38,819 bases of DNA from JBDTMT01 sp033764095 (GTDB taxonomy: Bacteria > Desulfobacterota > Binatia > HRBIN30 > CADEER01), in the NCBI GenBank assembly GCA_033764095.1, contig JANRJF010000231.1, forward strand, positions 1 to 38,819. Reading direction: 5' to 3'. Below, piece by piece: positions 8,896 to 17,402 of this stretch (the stretch's first letter is position 1; every line of letters starts with the position of its first letter). The notes under the pieces are model-generated. The model saw nothing but the letters and a program-made list of their open reading frames with translations, searched no databases and had not been told where the DNA came from. The position numbers and the translations under genes are program-made.

Positions 8896-10158
8896 GTGCA
8901 GCAGGCGGCACTTTCGATGTGGCAGCGGACGCGCGCGGCGCCCGCGCGGCTGCGCGCGCTGACGCGCGCGGTGCTCGCCGATCCGCCGTTCCACGGCTAT
9001 CGCGGCACCCGCCGCCGACTCGCCAACCTGTACCTGAACCGCCTCGAGCACCATTTCCGCCGCCCCCACCTGCGCTCGCTGCCGCTCAAGCTGATCATCG
9101 AGCCGTTCAACGCCTGCAACCTGCGCTGCCCCGGCTGCTTCACCGGCGCCGGCGGCAGAGGGCGGCCGACGTCCATGATGCCGATGGCGCTGTACGAGGC
9201 GCTGTTGCGCGAGCTCGGCGACGTGCTGTTCGAGGTCGAGGCCTTCAACTGGGGCGAGCCGCTGCTGCACCCGGCGATCGAGGATATGGTCGCCGCCGCC
9301 AGCGCGCGCGGCATCGGCACCAAGCTGAACACCAACTTCAGCGTGCCGTTCGACGCGGCGCGCGCGGCGCGGCTGGTGCGCGCCGGGTTGACCACGCTCA
9401 CCGTCTCGATCGACGGCGCTCGCCAGGCGACCTACGAGCGCTATCGCGTGCGCGGCGACCTCGAGCGCGTCCTGCACAACTGCCGACTCATGGTCGACGC
9501 CAAAGCGCGCTACGGAACGATGCTGCCGGCGCTCAACTGGGAGTTCCACGTCTTCCCGCACAACGTCGGCGACGTCGACGCGGTGCGCGCTGCGGCCGCC
9601 ACCCTCGGCATGCAGCTGCTGCTGTTCAAGGGGGCGGTGCCGGGCGGCGACTGGGACGTCGAGCGGCGCTGGCAGTTCTGTGTCGATCCGCAACCGCTCC
9701 CCTGCGCGTCGCTGTGGGCCATCGCCGTGGTCAACAACGACGGCGGCGTCGCTCCCTGCAACGGCACCTTCTACCGCGAGGACGACATGGGCCGCCTGGC
9801 GCTCGATGCCGCGTCGCTGGCCCGCGACGGCTTCCGCGCGGTGTGGAACAACGCCCAGTTCACCACGGCGCGCCGCTTCTATCGGCGCCGCGCCGGCGAC
9901 GCGGCGGCGCGCCAGCACGTCTGCTTCGACTGCCCGCAGACGCGCCTCTACGAGGACTGGCGCCGCCACCTCGCCGGCGGTGGCGAGCACACCTCGTTCG
10001 TCCCCGCGTACACCACCAGTGACGGCTGGAACTATTTCTGGAATCGCCGTCCGCCGCGCTCGGGCGGACACGCCACCGGGGGGATCGTCGCCCCCCGCCC
10101 CAGTCGTATCTCAGTGGCTGGCGAACGCGGCGCGCACCCCGCGGCCGAGTCGCGCTAG
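8896..10158 (+). CDS. Radical SAM protein with C-terminal cysteine (SPASM-like) region
   Basis: A 420-residue radical SAM enzyme. The cluster motif is CNLRCPGC (CxxxCxxC), followed by GEPLLHP, the TLTVSIDGARQATYERYR block and a C-terminal cysteine set (LPCASLW, APCNGTF, CFDCPQ) resembling an auxiliary Fe-S site. The proposed start is GTG at 8896 behind a G-rich stretch; an ATG seven codons on is possible. The last ~35 residues, past CFDCPQTRLYEDW, are Arg/Gly-rich and look like run-on. The gene overlaps the opposite radical SAM gene tail to tail by 48 nt. The product or substrate is not recognisable. Confidence 0.85.
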   Translation: MQQAALSMWQRTRAAPARLRALTRAVLADPPFHGYRGTRRRLANLYLNRLEHHFRRPHLRSLPLKLIIEPFNACNLRCPGCFTGAGGRGRPTSMMPMALYEALLRELGDVLFEVEAFNWGEPLLHPAIEDMVAAASARGIGTKLNTNFSVPFDAARAARLVRAGLTTLTVSIDGARQATYERYRVRGDLERVLHNCRLMVDAKARYGTMLPALNWEFHVFPHNVGDVDAVRAAAATLGMQLLLFKGAVPGGDWDVERRWQFCVDPQPLPCASLWAIAVVNNDGGVAPCNGTFYREDDMGRLALDAASLARDGFRAVWNNAQFTTARRFYRRRAGDAAARQHVCFDCPQTRLYEDWRRHLAGGGEHTSFVPAYTTSDGWNYFWNRRPPRSGGHATGGIVAPRPSRISVAGERGAHPAAESR

Positions 10159-10929
10159 CAGCGGCCAGCGCCCCGGCGGCGGCAGCACCGGCAGGCGGTA
10201 CAGCGGGTCGTTTTCGATCGGCGGCGGCGTCGGCTTCACCCACGAGGTGTTGGCGACATGCCCGTAGCGGCGGTAGTCGGCGAGGTAGCGCTCGACGACC
10301 TCCGGCCGGGTGAAGCGGCGGCCGAGCAGGTTCATGCCGTCGCGCTCGGAGCCGAACTGCAACGGCGCGAAGACCATGTCGACGTCCGCCGGCGTGCGCT
10401 CGATCAGCGTCGCCGTGTCGCTGACATCGGGAATCCACGGCAGCACGTTCACCGCCACGCCGAGCCCGGCGCGGTGCAGGGTGTGCAGCACCGCAAAGCG
10501 CTGGGTCGGCGACGGGGCGCCGGGATCGAGCTGGCGCAGCGCCGCGGCGTCGGTGGACGCAATCGACAGGTAGATCTTGCGGTCGTGCGCCCAGCCGTCG
10601 AACAGCGGCAGGTCGCGCAGGATGGTGGTCGCCTTGGTGACCACGTCGAACTTGCGCCCCGCGGCGATCAGCAGCGCGATGACCCGGCGCGTGAGGCCGA
10701 GTCGCTCCTCCAGCGGTGGATAGGCGTCGCAGAAGGCGCCGACGATGAGCAGATCATCGAGCGGAATCGCGTCGAGCTCGCGCCGCAGCGCGGCGTCGAA
10801 CGCGTCCACCGGCACGATCGGCCTCGACGTGCCCTGCACGCGCGTGCAGCAGTAGACGCAGCGGAAGTCGCACTTGTCATACGGCGTCAGCGACCACATC
10901 CCGTGACAGATCGGATTGATGATCGGCAT
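10111..10929 (-). CDS. SPL-type radical SAM protein (COG1533-like)
   Basis: A 272-residue protein with the N-terminal pattern INPICHGMWSLTPYDKCDFRCVYC. The cluster motif CDFRCVYC follows an 'N...C......P...C' leader seen in proteins loosely related to spore photoproduct lyase (SplB). FDVVTKATTILRDLP and LGVAVNVLPWIPDVSD are the usual later blocks. There is no evidence of sporulation, so repair of spore photoproduct is not implied; most members are uncharacterised. GGGGGGAG precedes the ATG at 10929. It is downstream of hisF, separated by a palindromic array, and converges on the other radical SAM gene. Confidence 0.85.
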   Translation of the reverse strand: MPIINPICHGMWSLTPYDKCDFRCVYCCTRVQGTSRPIVPVDAFDAALRRELDAIPLDDLLIVGAFCDAYPPLEERLGLTRRVIALLIAAGRKFDVVTKATTILRDLPLFDGWAHDRKIYLSIASTDAAALRQLDPGAPSPTQRFAVLHTLHRAGLGVAVNVLPWIPDVSDTATLIERTPADVDMVFAPLQFGSERDGMNLLGRRFTRPEVVERYLADYRRYGHVANTSWVKPTPPPIENDPLYRLPVLPPPGRWPLLARLGRGVRAAFASH

Positions 10930-10990
10930 CGCTCCCCCCGCTTGCTGGCGGAGCAGTAAGCCACATCGCGATGCGCGTAAAGCCGGAATC

Positions 10991-11092
10991 GGCCACAGAT
11001 GAACACAGAGAACGACAGAGAAACACGGAAGCCTCGCCCTTGCGATGAACGCCTCCGTGTTCTCTGTGGTTCTCTGTGTGTTCTGTGGAGTC
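10991..11092. repeat. Palindromic GATGAACAC-type array (D)
   Basis: Left arm 10991-11031 (CCACAGATGAACACAGAGAA onward) and right arm 11051-11092 (CCTCCGTGTTCTCTGTGG onward) are imperfect inverted copies of about 40 bp around a 20-nt spacer. It fills most of the gap between hisF and the SPL-type gene. Confidence 0.85.
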
Positions 11093-11099
11093 CTCGCTC

Positions 11100-11855
<756 letters not shown>

Positions 11856-11856
11856 G

Positions 11857-11904
11857 CTGATGGCTTATGGCCGATGGCCTACGGCTGATGGCTTATGGCC
11901 TGGC
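11857..11904. repeat. Tandem heptamer array, TGGCTGA-like family (E)
   Basis: Six units of period 7 in tandem (GATGGCT, TATGGCC, GATGGCC, TACGGCT, GATGGCT, TATGGCC) directly upstream of the hisF start. I see no inverted partner arm here, so this is a single-sided array. Confidence 0.8.
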
Positions 11905-11971
11905 CGATCTCGATGCAGCACCAGATGCCATTCGCCAAGCGCCCCGGCGCCGCGTTGATCCGACCGTGGCT

Positions 11972-12709
11972 TCATTGCGAAACGCCGCGCTCGGTCAGCG
12001 CGATCGCCGCGGGCAGCGACACGGCGCCGGTGTACAGCGCCCGGCCGACGATGCAGCCGACGACGCCGGCCGGTTCGCAGGGCAGCAGCGCCTCGATGTC
12101 GGCCAGCGAACCGACGCCGCCGGAGGCGATGACGGGAATGCCGACGCCCTCCGCCAGCGCGCGGGTGGCGGCGACGTTGACGCCCTGCTGCGTGCCGTCG
12201 CGCTCGATGTCGGTGTAGATGACGCAGGCCGCGCCGATGTCGGCGAAGCGGCGCGCCAGATCGATGGCGGTCACGTCGCTGGTCTCCAGCCAGCCCTTCA
12301 CCGCCACCTTGCCGTTGCGCGCGTCGATACCGATCGCCACGCGGCCGGGAAAGCGCCGGCAGGCTTCGGCCACCACCGCCGGCTGCTCCAGCGCCGCGGT
12401 GCCGAAGATGACGCGGTCGGCGCCGACGCCGAGCAACGCGCCGGCGCGCTCGACGGTGCGGATGCCGCCGCCGACCTGCACCGGGATCGGCAGCCCGGCG
12501 CACAGCGCCGCGATCGCCTCGCCGTTGGCCGGGGCTCCGCTCACCGCCCCGTCGAGATCGACGACGTGCAGGTAGCGCGCCCCCGCCTCGACCCAGCGCC
12601 GCCCCATCGCCAGCGGATCGTCGCCGTAGACGGTCTCGGCGGCGAAGTCGCCGCGCAACAACCGCACGCAGCGCCCGCCCTTCAAATCAATCGCCGGAAG
12701 AATGAGCAT
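11972..12709 (-). CDS. hisA: ProFAR isomerase (HisA)
   Basis: HisA isomerises ProFAR to PRFAR, the HisHF substrate. 245 residues: MLILPAIDLKGGRCVRL with the catalytic Asp in PAIDLKGG, VQVGGGIRT, FGTAAL, ARNGKVAVKGW, YTDIERDGTQQG with the second Asp, and ASGGVGS. I chose ATG 12709, the conserved family start. An upstream in-frame extension exists only because the exit arm of a repeat is open and encodes FSVVLCVHLW. The GGAG that serves as ribosome site, 7 nt before the ATG, is at the outer edge of that repeat. hisH lies upstream. Confidence 0.97.
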   Translation of the reverse strand: MLILPAIDLKGGRCVRLLRGDFAAETVYGDDPLAMGRRWVEAGARYLHVVDLDGAVSGAPANGEAIAALCAGLPIPVQVGGGIRTVERAGALLGVGADRVIFGTAALEQPAVVAEACRRFPGRVAIGIDARNGKVAVKGWLETSDVTAIDLARRFADIGAACVIYTDIERDGTQQGVNVAATRALAEGVGIPVIASGGVGSLADIEALLPCEPAGVVGCIVGRALYTGAVSLPAAIALTERGVSQ

Positions 12710-12716
12710 GACTTCA

Positions 12717-12821
12717 CTCCACAGATGCACACAGAGAACCACGGAGAACACGGTGGCGGCACTCTAGGAGGTGGCCTCCGCGTGCATCGGTTGTTCTCTT
12801 CGTTTTCTGTGGTGATCTTCT
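12717..12821. repeat. Palindromic GATGAACAC-type array at hisA/hisH junction (F)
   Basis: Left arm 12717-12756 begins CTCCACAGATGCACACAGAG. The degenerate inverted arm is at 12784-12817. Its right end GTGGTGATCTTCT (12809-12821) is identical over 13 nt to the end of the GACACCAAG array at 27698-27710. It supplies the hisA GGAG, and its right end overlaps the hisH stop codon. Confidence 0.7.
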
Positions 12822-13446
12822 ACGCGGCCACACGCGCCCCGAAGTTGCGCAGCATCCCCAACCCGATCGCCTGGCTCTTCTCGGGGTGGAACTGGCAGGC
12901 GTAGACGTTGGCGGCGCTGATCGAGGAGACGAACTCGCCGCCGTAGTCGGTGGTGGTGGCGACGATCGAGGGGTCGCTCGGCTCGACGACGTAGGAGTGC
13001 ACGAAGTAGACGAACGCGCCGTCGGCGACGCCGGCGAGCACGTCGACCGGCTGCTGCTTGCGGATCTGGTTCCAGCCCATGTGCGGCACGCGCAGCTCGG
13101 GGTCGTCGGAATCGCGGAAGCGCACCACCCGGCCGCGCAGCAGCCCGAGCCCGGCCACCGGCCCGAACTCCTCGCTCTCCTCGAACAGCAGCTGCAGCCC
13201 GAGACAGATGCCGAGGAAGGGCGTGCCGCGCTCGACCACCCGCCGCACCACGTCGACCAACGCGAAGCGCCGCAGGTTCTCCATGCACGCGCCGTACGCA
13301 CCGACCCCGGGCAGCACCACGCCCGCCGCCGACTCGATGGCCGCCGCGTCACGCGTGACCACCGCCGGCACCCCGACCTTCTCGAAGCCCTTCTGCACCG
13401 AGCGCAGGTTGCCCATGCCGTAGTCGATGATGGCGATGTTCTTCAT
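12820..13446 (-). CDS. hisH: Imidazole glycerol phosphate synthase, glutaminase subunit
   Basis: HisH hydrolyses glutamine and channels ammonia to HisF. The 208-residue class I glutaminase has IIDYGMGNLRSVQKGF at the N-terminus, PGVGAYGACM, the nucleophile Cys in LGICLGLQLLFE, PHMGWNQ, YFVHSYVV, and the His-Glu pair in CQFHPEKSQAIG. No clear Shine-Dalgarno sequence is present; a heptamer array fills the 33 nt between hisB and this gene. Confidence 0.97.
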   Translation of the reverse strand: MKNIAIIDYGMGNLRSVQKGFEKVGVPAVVTRDAAAIESAAGVVLPGVGAYGACMENLRRFALVDVVRRVVERGTPFLGICLGLQLLFEESEEFGPVAGLGLLRGRVVRFRDSDDPELRVPHMGWNQIRKQQPVDVLAGVADGAFVYFVHSYVVEPSDPSIVATTTDYGGEFVSSISAANVYACQFHPEKSQAIGLGMLRNFGARVAA

Positions 13447-13449
13447 CGG

Positions 13450-13489
13450 GGCTGATGGCTGACAGCCGATAGCTGATGGCTACAGGCTT
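13450..13489. repeat. Tandem heptamer array at hisH/hisB junction (G)
   Basis: Period-7 units (CTGATGG, CTGACAG, CCGATAG, CTGATGG, CTACAGG) fill the gap. The hisB stop codon TAG lies inside it. Confidence 0.75.
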
Positions 13490-14103
13490 CCCTTTGTCGA
13501 CAGCACACCCTCGACGCGCGGATCGAGCTGCGTCGCGAAGTCCATCGCGCGGGCGAAGGCTTTGAAGGTGGCCTCGATGATGTGGTGGGCGTTGCGGCCG
13601 CGCACCATGTCGACGTGCAGGTTCATGCCGAGCTGGTTGACCAGCGCGAGCAGGAAGTCGTGGATCAGCTCGGTGTCGAAGTTGCCGACGCGGGCGCGCT
13701 TGATGTCGACGTTGTAGACCAGGAATGGGCGGCCGCTGAGGTCGACGGTGATGCGCACCAGCGCCTCGTCGAGCGGACAGGCCGCTTCGCCGAAACGGCG
13801 GATGCCGGCCTTGTCGCCGAGCGCGTCCTTGAAGGCCTGGCCGAGCGCCAGGCCGACGTCCTCGACGGTGTGGTGCTGATCGACCGCGATGTCGCCCTTG
13901 GCGGCGATACCGAGGTCGAAGAAACCGTGGCGCGAGAAGGCGTCGAGCATGTGGTCGAAAAAGGGCACGCCGGTGTCGATGGCGCCCTTGCCGGCGCCGT
14001 CGATGCCGAGCTCGACCACGATGTCGGTTTCCTTCGTCTTGCGCGCGACGCGCGCCGTGCGCGCCTTGGGCTTGGGCACCGCGCGCCGCTGGGCAACAGG
14101 CAT
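13480..14103 (-). CDS. hisB: Imidazoleglycerol-phosphate dehydratase
   Basis: The dehydratase removes water from IGP to give imidazole acetol phosphate using two manganese ions. It is a monofunctional form, 207 residues. After a basic ~25-residue N-terminus come ETDIVVELGIDG, TGVPFFDHMLDAFSRHGFF, the metal motif DQHHTVEDVGLALGQA, DEALVRITVDLSGR and the second metal motif RNAHHIIEATFKAFARA. AAGGAG lies 7 nt before the ATG at 14103. It is the first gene of the his cluster; a divergent SDR gene lies beyond a 214-nt region with two arrays. Confidence 0.96.
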   Translation of the reverse strand: MPVAQRRAVPKPKARTARVARKTKETDIVVELGIDGAGKGAIDTGVPFFDHMLDAFSRHGFFDLGIAAKGDIAVDQHHTVEDVGLALGQAFKDALGDKAGIRRFGEAACPLDEALVRITVDLSGRPFLVYNVDIKRARVGNFDTELIHDFLLALVNQLGMNLHVDMVRGRNAHHIIEATFKAFARAMDFATQLDPRVEGVLSTKGSL

Positions 14104-14171
14104 CAGCCGCTCCTTCCGCCGGGCGAACGTCCGGGTTCGAGGCGGCGAAGTCAAGGCAGGTGGATCGACGG

Positions 14172-14206
14172 TTGGCGGTCAGCCCTCAGCGGTCAGCCTT
14201 CAGCGC
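14172..14206. repeat. Tandem heptamer array, GGTCAGC type (H1)
   Basis: Period-7 units GTCAGCC, CTCAGCG, GTCAGCC, TTCAGCG lie in the divergent hisB-SDR region. It is similar to the arrays at 13450 and 33645. Confidence 0.65.
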
Positions 14207-14233
14207 GTTTCCACGATGATGAGGCCAGCCGCA

Positions 14234-14266
14234 TTGGCCACGGGTCACCGGCCACTGGTCACACTG
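14234..14266. repeat. Single-arm GGTCACC array (H2)
   Basis: GGCCACGGGTCACCGGCC then ACTGGTCACAC: an exit-type arm of the GTGACCG family without an inverted partner. Together with H1 it occupies much of the divergent hisB-SDR region; I see no convincing promoter there. Confidence 0.65.
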
Positions 14267-14317
14267 CTTCCCCGGTTCGGATTGCACCCGCGAGGCCGGC
14301 GGCATACCAGCCCTCGC

Positions 14318-15157
14318 ATGAAGCTCGAGCCCGGCATGCAGGTCTTCATCACCGGCGCCGCCAGCGGCATCGGGCGCGCCTGTGCGCTGGCGATGGCGGA
14401 GCGGCGGCTGCGCCTGTGTCTCACCGACATCGACGCGCACGGCCTGGCCGAGACCTGCCGGCTGGCGGAGGCGGCCGGCGGGACGGTGGCGGTGCAGCGC
14501 GTCGCCGACGTGACCCAGTTCGACGCCATCGCGCGCCTGGCCGAAGAGATCATCGCCGCGCACGGCGCCGTCGATGTGCTGATGAACGTCGCCGGCGTCG
14601 CGGTGTTCGGCCTGCCCGAGGACATGCGCCACGCCGACTGGCGACGGGTGATCGACGTCAATCTCTACGGCACCATCCACACGATCGAAGCGTTCATGCC
14701 GGCGATGATCGCGGCGCGGCGCGGTCATGTGGTCAACATCGCCTCGCTCGCCGGCCTGGTCGGCATGCCCTGGCACTCCGCCTACATCACCAGCAAGTGG
14801 GCGGTCATGGGCCTCTCCGAAGCGCTGCGCTGCGACCTGCACCAGCACGGCGTTGGGGTCAGCGTCATCTGCCCCGGCGCGGTGGCGACGCCGCTGCGCT
14901 ACTCGTCGCCGATCCTCGGTATCGACCCGCAGCACCCAGGCCTGCTGGCGCTGCGGCAGCGCTTCGATCAGCAGGCGGTGACACCGGAGCGGGTCGCCGC
15001 CCTCGCCTGCGCCGCGGTCGAGCGCAACCGCTTCCTGGTCCGCACCAGCTGGGACGTCGTCGCGCTGCACGCCCTGCAGCGCTTCACGCCGCGCCTCTGC
15101 CGGCTGATCATGAACCAGGTCGGGCCGCGTCTGAGCGCGTTGCGCACGGACGGCTAG
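14318..15157 (+). CDS. Short-chain dehydrogenase/reductase
   Basis: A 279-residue classical SDR. It has the cofactor motif TGAASGIGRA, an acidic residue after beta-2 (LTDIDAHG) favouring NAD(H), NVAG, the catalytic Ser in NIASLAG and YITSK (YxxxK), then PGAVATPL. The C-terminus (WDVVALHALQRFTPRLCRLIMNQ) resembles SDRs acting on hydrophobic substrates. The substrate is unknown. The ATG at 14318 fits the fold; no Shine-Dalgarno sequence is seen. A GST gene follows after 65 nt and may be co-transcribed. Confidence 0.92.
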   Translation: MKLEPGMQVFITGAASGIGRACALAMAERRLRLCLTDIDAHGLAETCRLAEAAGGTVAVQRVADVTQFDAIARLAEEIIAAHGAVDVLMNVAGVAVFGLPEDMRHADWRRVIDVNLYGTIHTIEAFMPAMIAARRGHVVNIASLAGLVGMPWHSAYITSKWAVMGLSEALRCDLHQHGVGVSVICPGAVATPLRYSSPILGIDPQHPGLLALRQRFDQQAVTPERVAALACAAVERNRFLVRTSWDVVALHALQRFTPRLCRLIMNQVGPRLSALRTDG

Positions 15158-15222
15158 ATGTCGATTTCGGCGCCCGCCGGCCGACTACCCGCAGAATCGA
15201 CGTCAACGCAGAGGAGCCACGC

Positions 15223-15879
15223 ATGTCTCTCGTCCTGTACGGCCACCCATTCTCGTCGTACTGCCAGAAGGTACTGATCGCGCTGTACGACAACGCCATC
15301 CCGTTCGAGCTCCGCACGCTCGGAACGGACGCCGGCGTCGACGCCGAGTTCGCCGCGTGCTGGCCGCTGAAGAAGATGCCGCTGCTGGTCGATGGCGGCC
15401 GCCCGGTAATGGAGGCGACGATCATCATCGAGCATCTCGACGTGCATCACCCCGGCCCGGTGCGGATGGTGCCCGCTGATCCCGCAGCCGCGCTGGCGGC
15501 TCGGCTGCTCGACCGCGTCTTCGACAACTACGTCATGACGCCGATGCAGAAGATCGTCGGCGACCGGCTGCGCCCGCTAGCCGATCGCGATCCGTATGGC
15601 GTCGCCGAAGCGTACCGGCTGCTCGACACCACCTACGCCTGGCTCGACGAGACGCTCGCCGGCCGGCACTGGGCGACGGGCGATGCGTTCACCCTGGCCG
15701 ACTGCGCCGCCGCCCCGTCGCTGTTCTACGCCGACTGGTGCCACCCGATCGAGGCCCGCTTCGAGCGCCTGCGCGCGTACCGGGCCCGCCTGCTGGCGCG
15801 ACCGTCGTACGCCCGCGCGGTCGACGAGGCACGCCCCTTCCGACCGTTCTTCCCGCTCGGCGCCCCGGACCGCGACTGA
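15223..15879 (+). CDS. Glutathione S-transferase family protein
   Basis: A 218-residue protein with a thioredoxin-fold N-terminal half (MSLVLYGHPFSSYCQKVLIA, KKMPLLVDGG with the cis-Pro, PVMEATIIIEHLD with the Glu for glutathione) and an all-helical C-terminal half with TGDAFTLADCAAAPSLFYADW. The catalytic residue is probably a Ser or Cys in the PFSSYCQK segment. GAGGAG precedes the ATG. It may detoxify or isomerise a product of the SDR gene just upstream; that is inference. Confidence 0.92.
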   Translation: MSLVLYGHPFSSYCQKVLIALYDNAIPFELRTLGTDAGVDAEFAACWPLKKMPLLVDGGRPVMEATIIIEHLDVHHPGPVRMVPADPAAALAARLLDRVFDNYVMTPMQKIVGDRLRPLADRDPYGVAEAYRLLDTTYAWLDETLAGRHWATGDAFTLADCAAAPSLFYADWCHPIEARFERLRAYRARLLARPSYARAVDEARPFRPFFPLGAPDRD

Positions 15880-15882
15880 CGC

Positions 15883-15905
15883 CGCTCGCGGTCTTGTCGC
15901 GAGCG
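15883..15905 (+). other. Hairpin after GST stop
   Basis: CGCTCGCG (15883-15890) pairs with CGCGAGCG (15898-15905), 8 bp with a 7-nt loop, starting 3 nt after the stop codon. There is no T-run, so termination is uncertain; 3'-end stabilisation is also possible. Confidence 0.4.
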
Positions 15906-15909
15906 TGTC

Positions 15910-16094
15910 GAATCACGGAGTGCACGGACGGGACACGGATTTCACGGACCGGAACAGAAACAGAGGAAGAAAAAAGGGCAACGAGCGATACACTGGAGCC
16001 AAGCAGGCACGAACATCAGAACGTCGAAGTCACACGAACTCTCAAGGCAGTCTCCCTGCAATCCGTGTCTTCCTCCGATCCCTGTAATCCGTGG
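15910..16094. repeat. Palindromic CACGGATTTCACGGA-type array with 100-nt core (I)
   Basis: The left arm 15910-15950 (AATCACGGAGTGCACGG, ACACGGATTTCACGGA) and the inverted right arm 16056-16094 (AATCCGTGTC, CCTGTAATCCGTGG) flank about 105 nt that is less GC-rich than its surroundings and has no recognisable gene. Two candidate GTG codons (16065 and 16091) lie in the right arm; only the first is in frame with the next gene. Confidence 0.7.
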
Positions 16095-16916
16095 CCAGCG
16101 ACGCCCACCGCGACACGCCCGCCGAGACATTCCTCCCGCGCACTACGGCACTGCCTGCTCGCTGCCGCCCTGATGCTGTTGGGCTGCCGTGGCGCGCACG
16201 CACTCGACATCAACGCCTATCGCCTGCTGGAGCAGCCGATCGCCCCGCAGCCGTATGCGGAACCCGGGACGCGCATCTGGATGAACGCCCTGCAGTTCGT
16301 CGGCAGCCGTACAGTGATCCCGCTGTCGCGCTCCAAGACGTGGCCCCCGCCGGAACCGAGGCAATACGGCTTTTCGCCGCGCAGCCTGCGCATCAATTGG
16401 CTCGACCGGGGCCATCTGCTGCACATCGAATGGGGGACGCTGCCCACCGGCGGCGACAACAACTTCGCCTGGGAAGGACACGTCGTCCTGCTGGTCGACG
16501 GCGACCGGCTGCACGAGATCTTCCGCACCGTGTTCCAGCAATACGGCAGAGTCGGGGCGGGCAACGACGAGTACACGCGGCTGCGCATCGCGTACGACGC
16601 ACGCCGCGCCCGGCTGCGATTCACCGAGCTCGACGAAGGGTCGATTTCGGAGCGCGAGCTCTTCTACCAGTGGAACCACCGCACCGTCTGGCAGTACCGG
16701 CTGCGCGGCCGCCGTCTGCAGTTCCTCCGCGCCGATCAGTACGCGATTGTCGCGACCGAGCGCTGCTCGCTTGCGGAGCTGGCACGCACCCTCGAAGTCC
16801 CGCAGGCAAGACTTGAGCGGCTGAATCCGCACTTCGCGCCGCGAGCGGTCTGCGAGGTGCGCATCGACGACCGGGTCAAGGCGCTTCGTCCGTCGCATGA
16901 GGACGGCATCGAGTAG
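16065..16916 (+). CDS. Lipoprotein with LysM-like C-terminus
   Basis: A protein of about 283 residues that I do not recognise as a whole. The N-terminus has an Arg-rich head, then CLLAAALMLLGC, a lipobox-type end, so a lipid-anchored envelope protein is likely. The C-terminal ~50 residues (CSLAELARTLEVPQARLERLNP, then IDDRVKAL) look like a divergent LysM fold, suggesting peptidoglycan binding. No ATG precedes the hydrophobic stretch. I place the start at GTG 16065, inside a repeat arm; ATG 16173 is too far into the signal. The start is therefore the weakest part of this call. Confidence 0.6.
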   Translation: MSSSDPCNPWPATPTATRPPRHSSRALRHCLLAAALMLLGCRGAHALDINAYRLLEQPIAPQPYAEPGTRIWMNALQFVGSRTVIPLSRSKTWPPPEPRQYGFSPRSLRINWLDRGHLLHIEWGTLPTGGDNNFAWEGHVVLLVDGDRLHEIFRTVFQQYGRVGAGNDEYTRLRIAYDARRARLRFTELDEGSISERELFYQWNHRTVWQYRLRGRRLQFLRADQYAIVATERCSLAELARTLEVPQARLERLNPHFAPRAVCEVRIDDRVKALRPSHEDGIE

Positions 16917-16980
16917 GTGGCGCTTGCGCGACCGCAACCGATCTGACGGTACACGCGCCGGGGCGACGGAGGGACAGGGC

Positions 16981-17379
16981 ATGCGCGGCATTCATCACGT
17001 CTTCATCACCGTCAACGACCTGGCGCGCTCGCGCCCCTTCTACGCGGCGCTGATGCCGCGCCTGGGCTACAACGGCCTGTGGGAGTTCGGCGCCGAGAGC
17101 GTCGGCTGGCTCGGTGCTGACGGCAGCTTCTGGATCAAGCAGGCGGCGCCGCAGTTCGTCGGCGAGCGCTTCTCGAAGGATCGCGTCGGCCTGTGCGAGA
17201 TCGCCTTTCGCGCCGAGAGCCGCGCCGAGGTCGACGCGCTGGCGGCGGACATCGAATCGCTCGGCGGCACCATCCTCGATCCGCCGCGCGAATACCCCGA
17301 GTACGTGCCCGGCTACTACGCGGTGTTCTTCGCCGACCCGGACGGCATCAAGCTGGAGCTGGTGTTCCTGCCCGGCTGA
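16981..17379 (+). CDS. VOC family (glyoxalase/dioxygenase-fold) protein
   Basis: A 132-residue protein with the paired beta-alpha-beta-beta-beta fold: MRGIHHVFITVNDLARSRPFY with the first metal His, and YAVFFADPDGIKLELVF with the final metal Glu. Its size fits a single-chain VOC enzyme such as glyoxalase I-like, fosfomycin-resistance-like or an extradiol type. The sequence does not decide between them. GGAGGGACAG lies upstream of the ATG. The next gene begins 23 nt after it. Confidence 0.9.
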   Translation: MRGIHHVFITVNDLARSRPFYAALMPRLGYNGLWEFGAESVGWLGADGSFWIKQAAPQFVGERFSKDRVGLCEIAFRAESRAEVDALAADIESLGGTILDPPREYPEYVPGYYAVFFADPDGIKLELVFLPG

Positions 17380-17402
17380 GCGACACGCAGTCGGCTGCTG
17401 CG

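Noticed and set aside
10111..10929. True spore photoproduct lyase
   Set aside because: Only the general SPL-type pattern is present, and nothing in the window indicates sporulation.
13582..15879. Apparent 765-residue frame ending in the GST
   Set aside because: The first part is antisense to hisB and out of frame with the SDR; only the GST section from 15223 is genuine.
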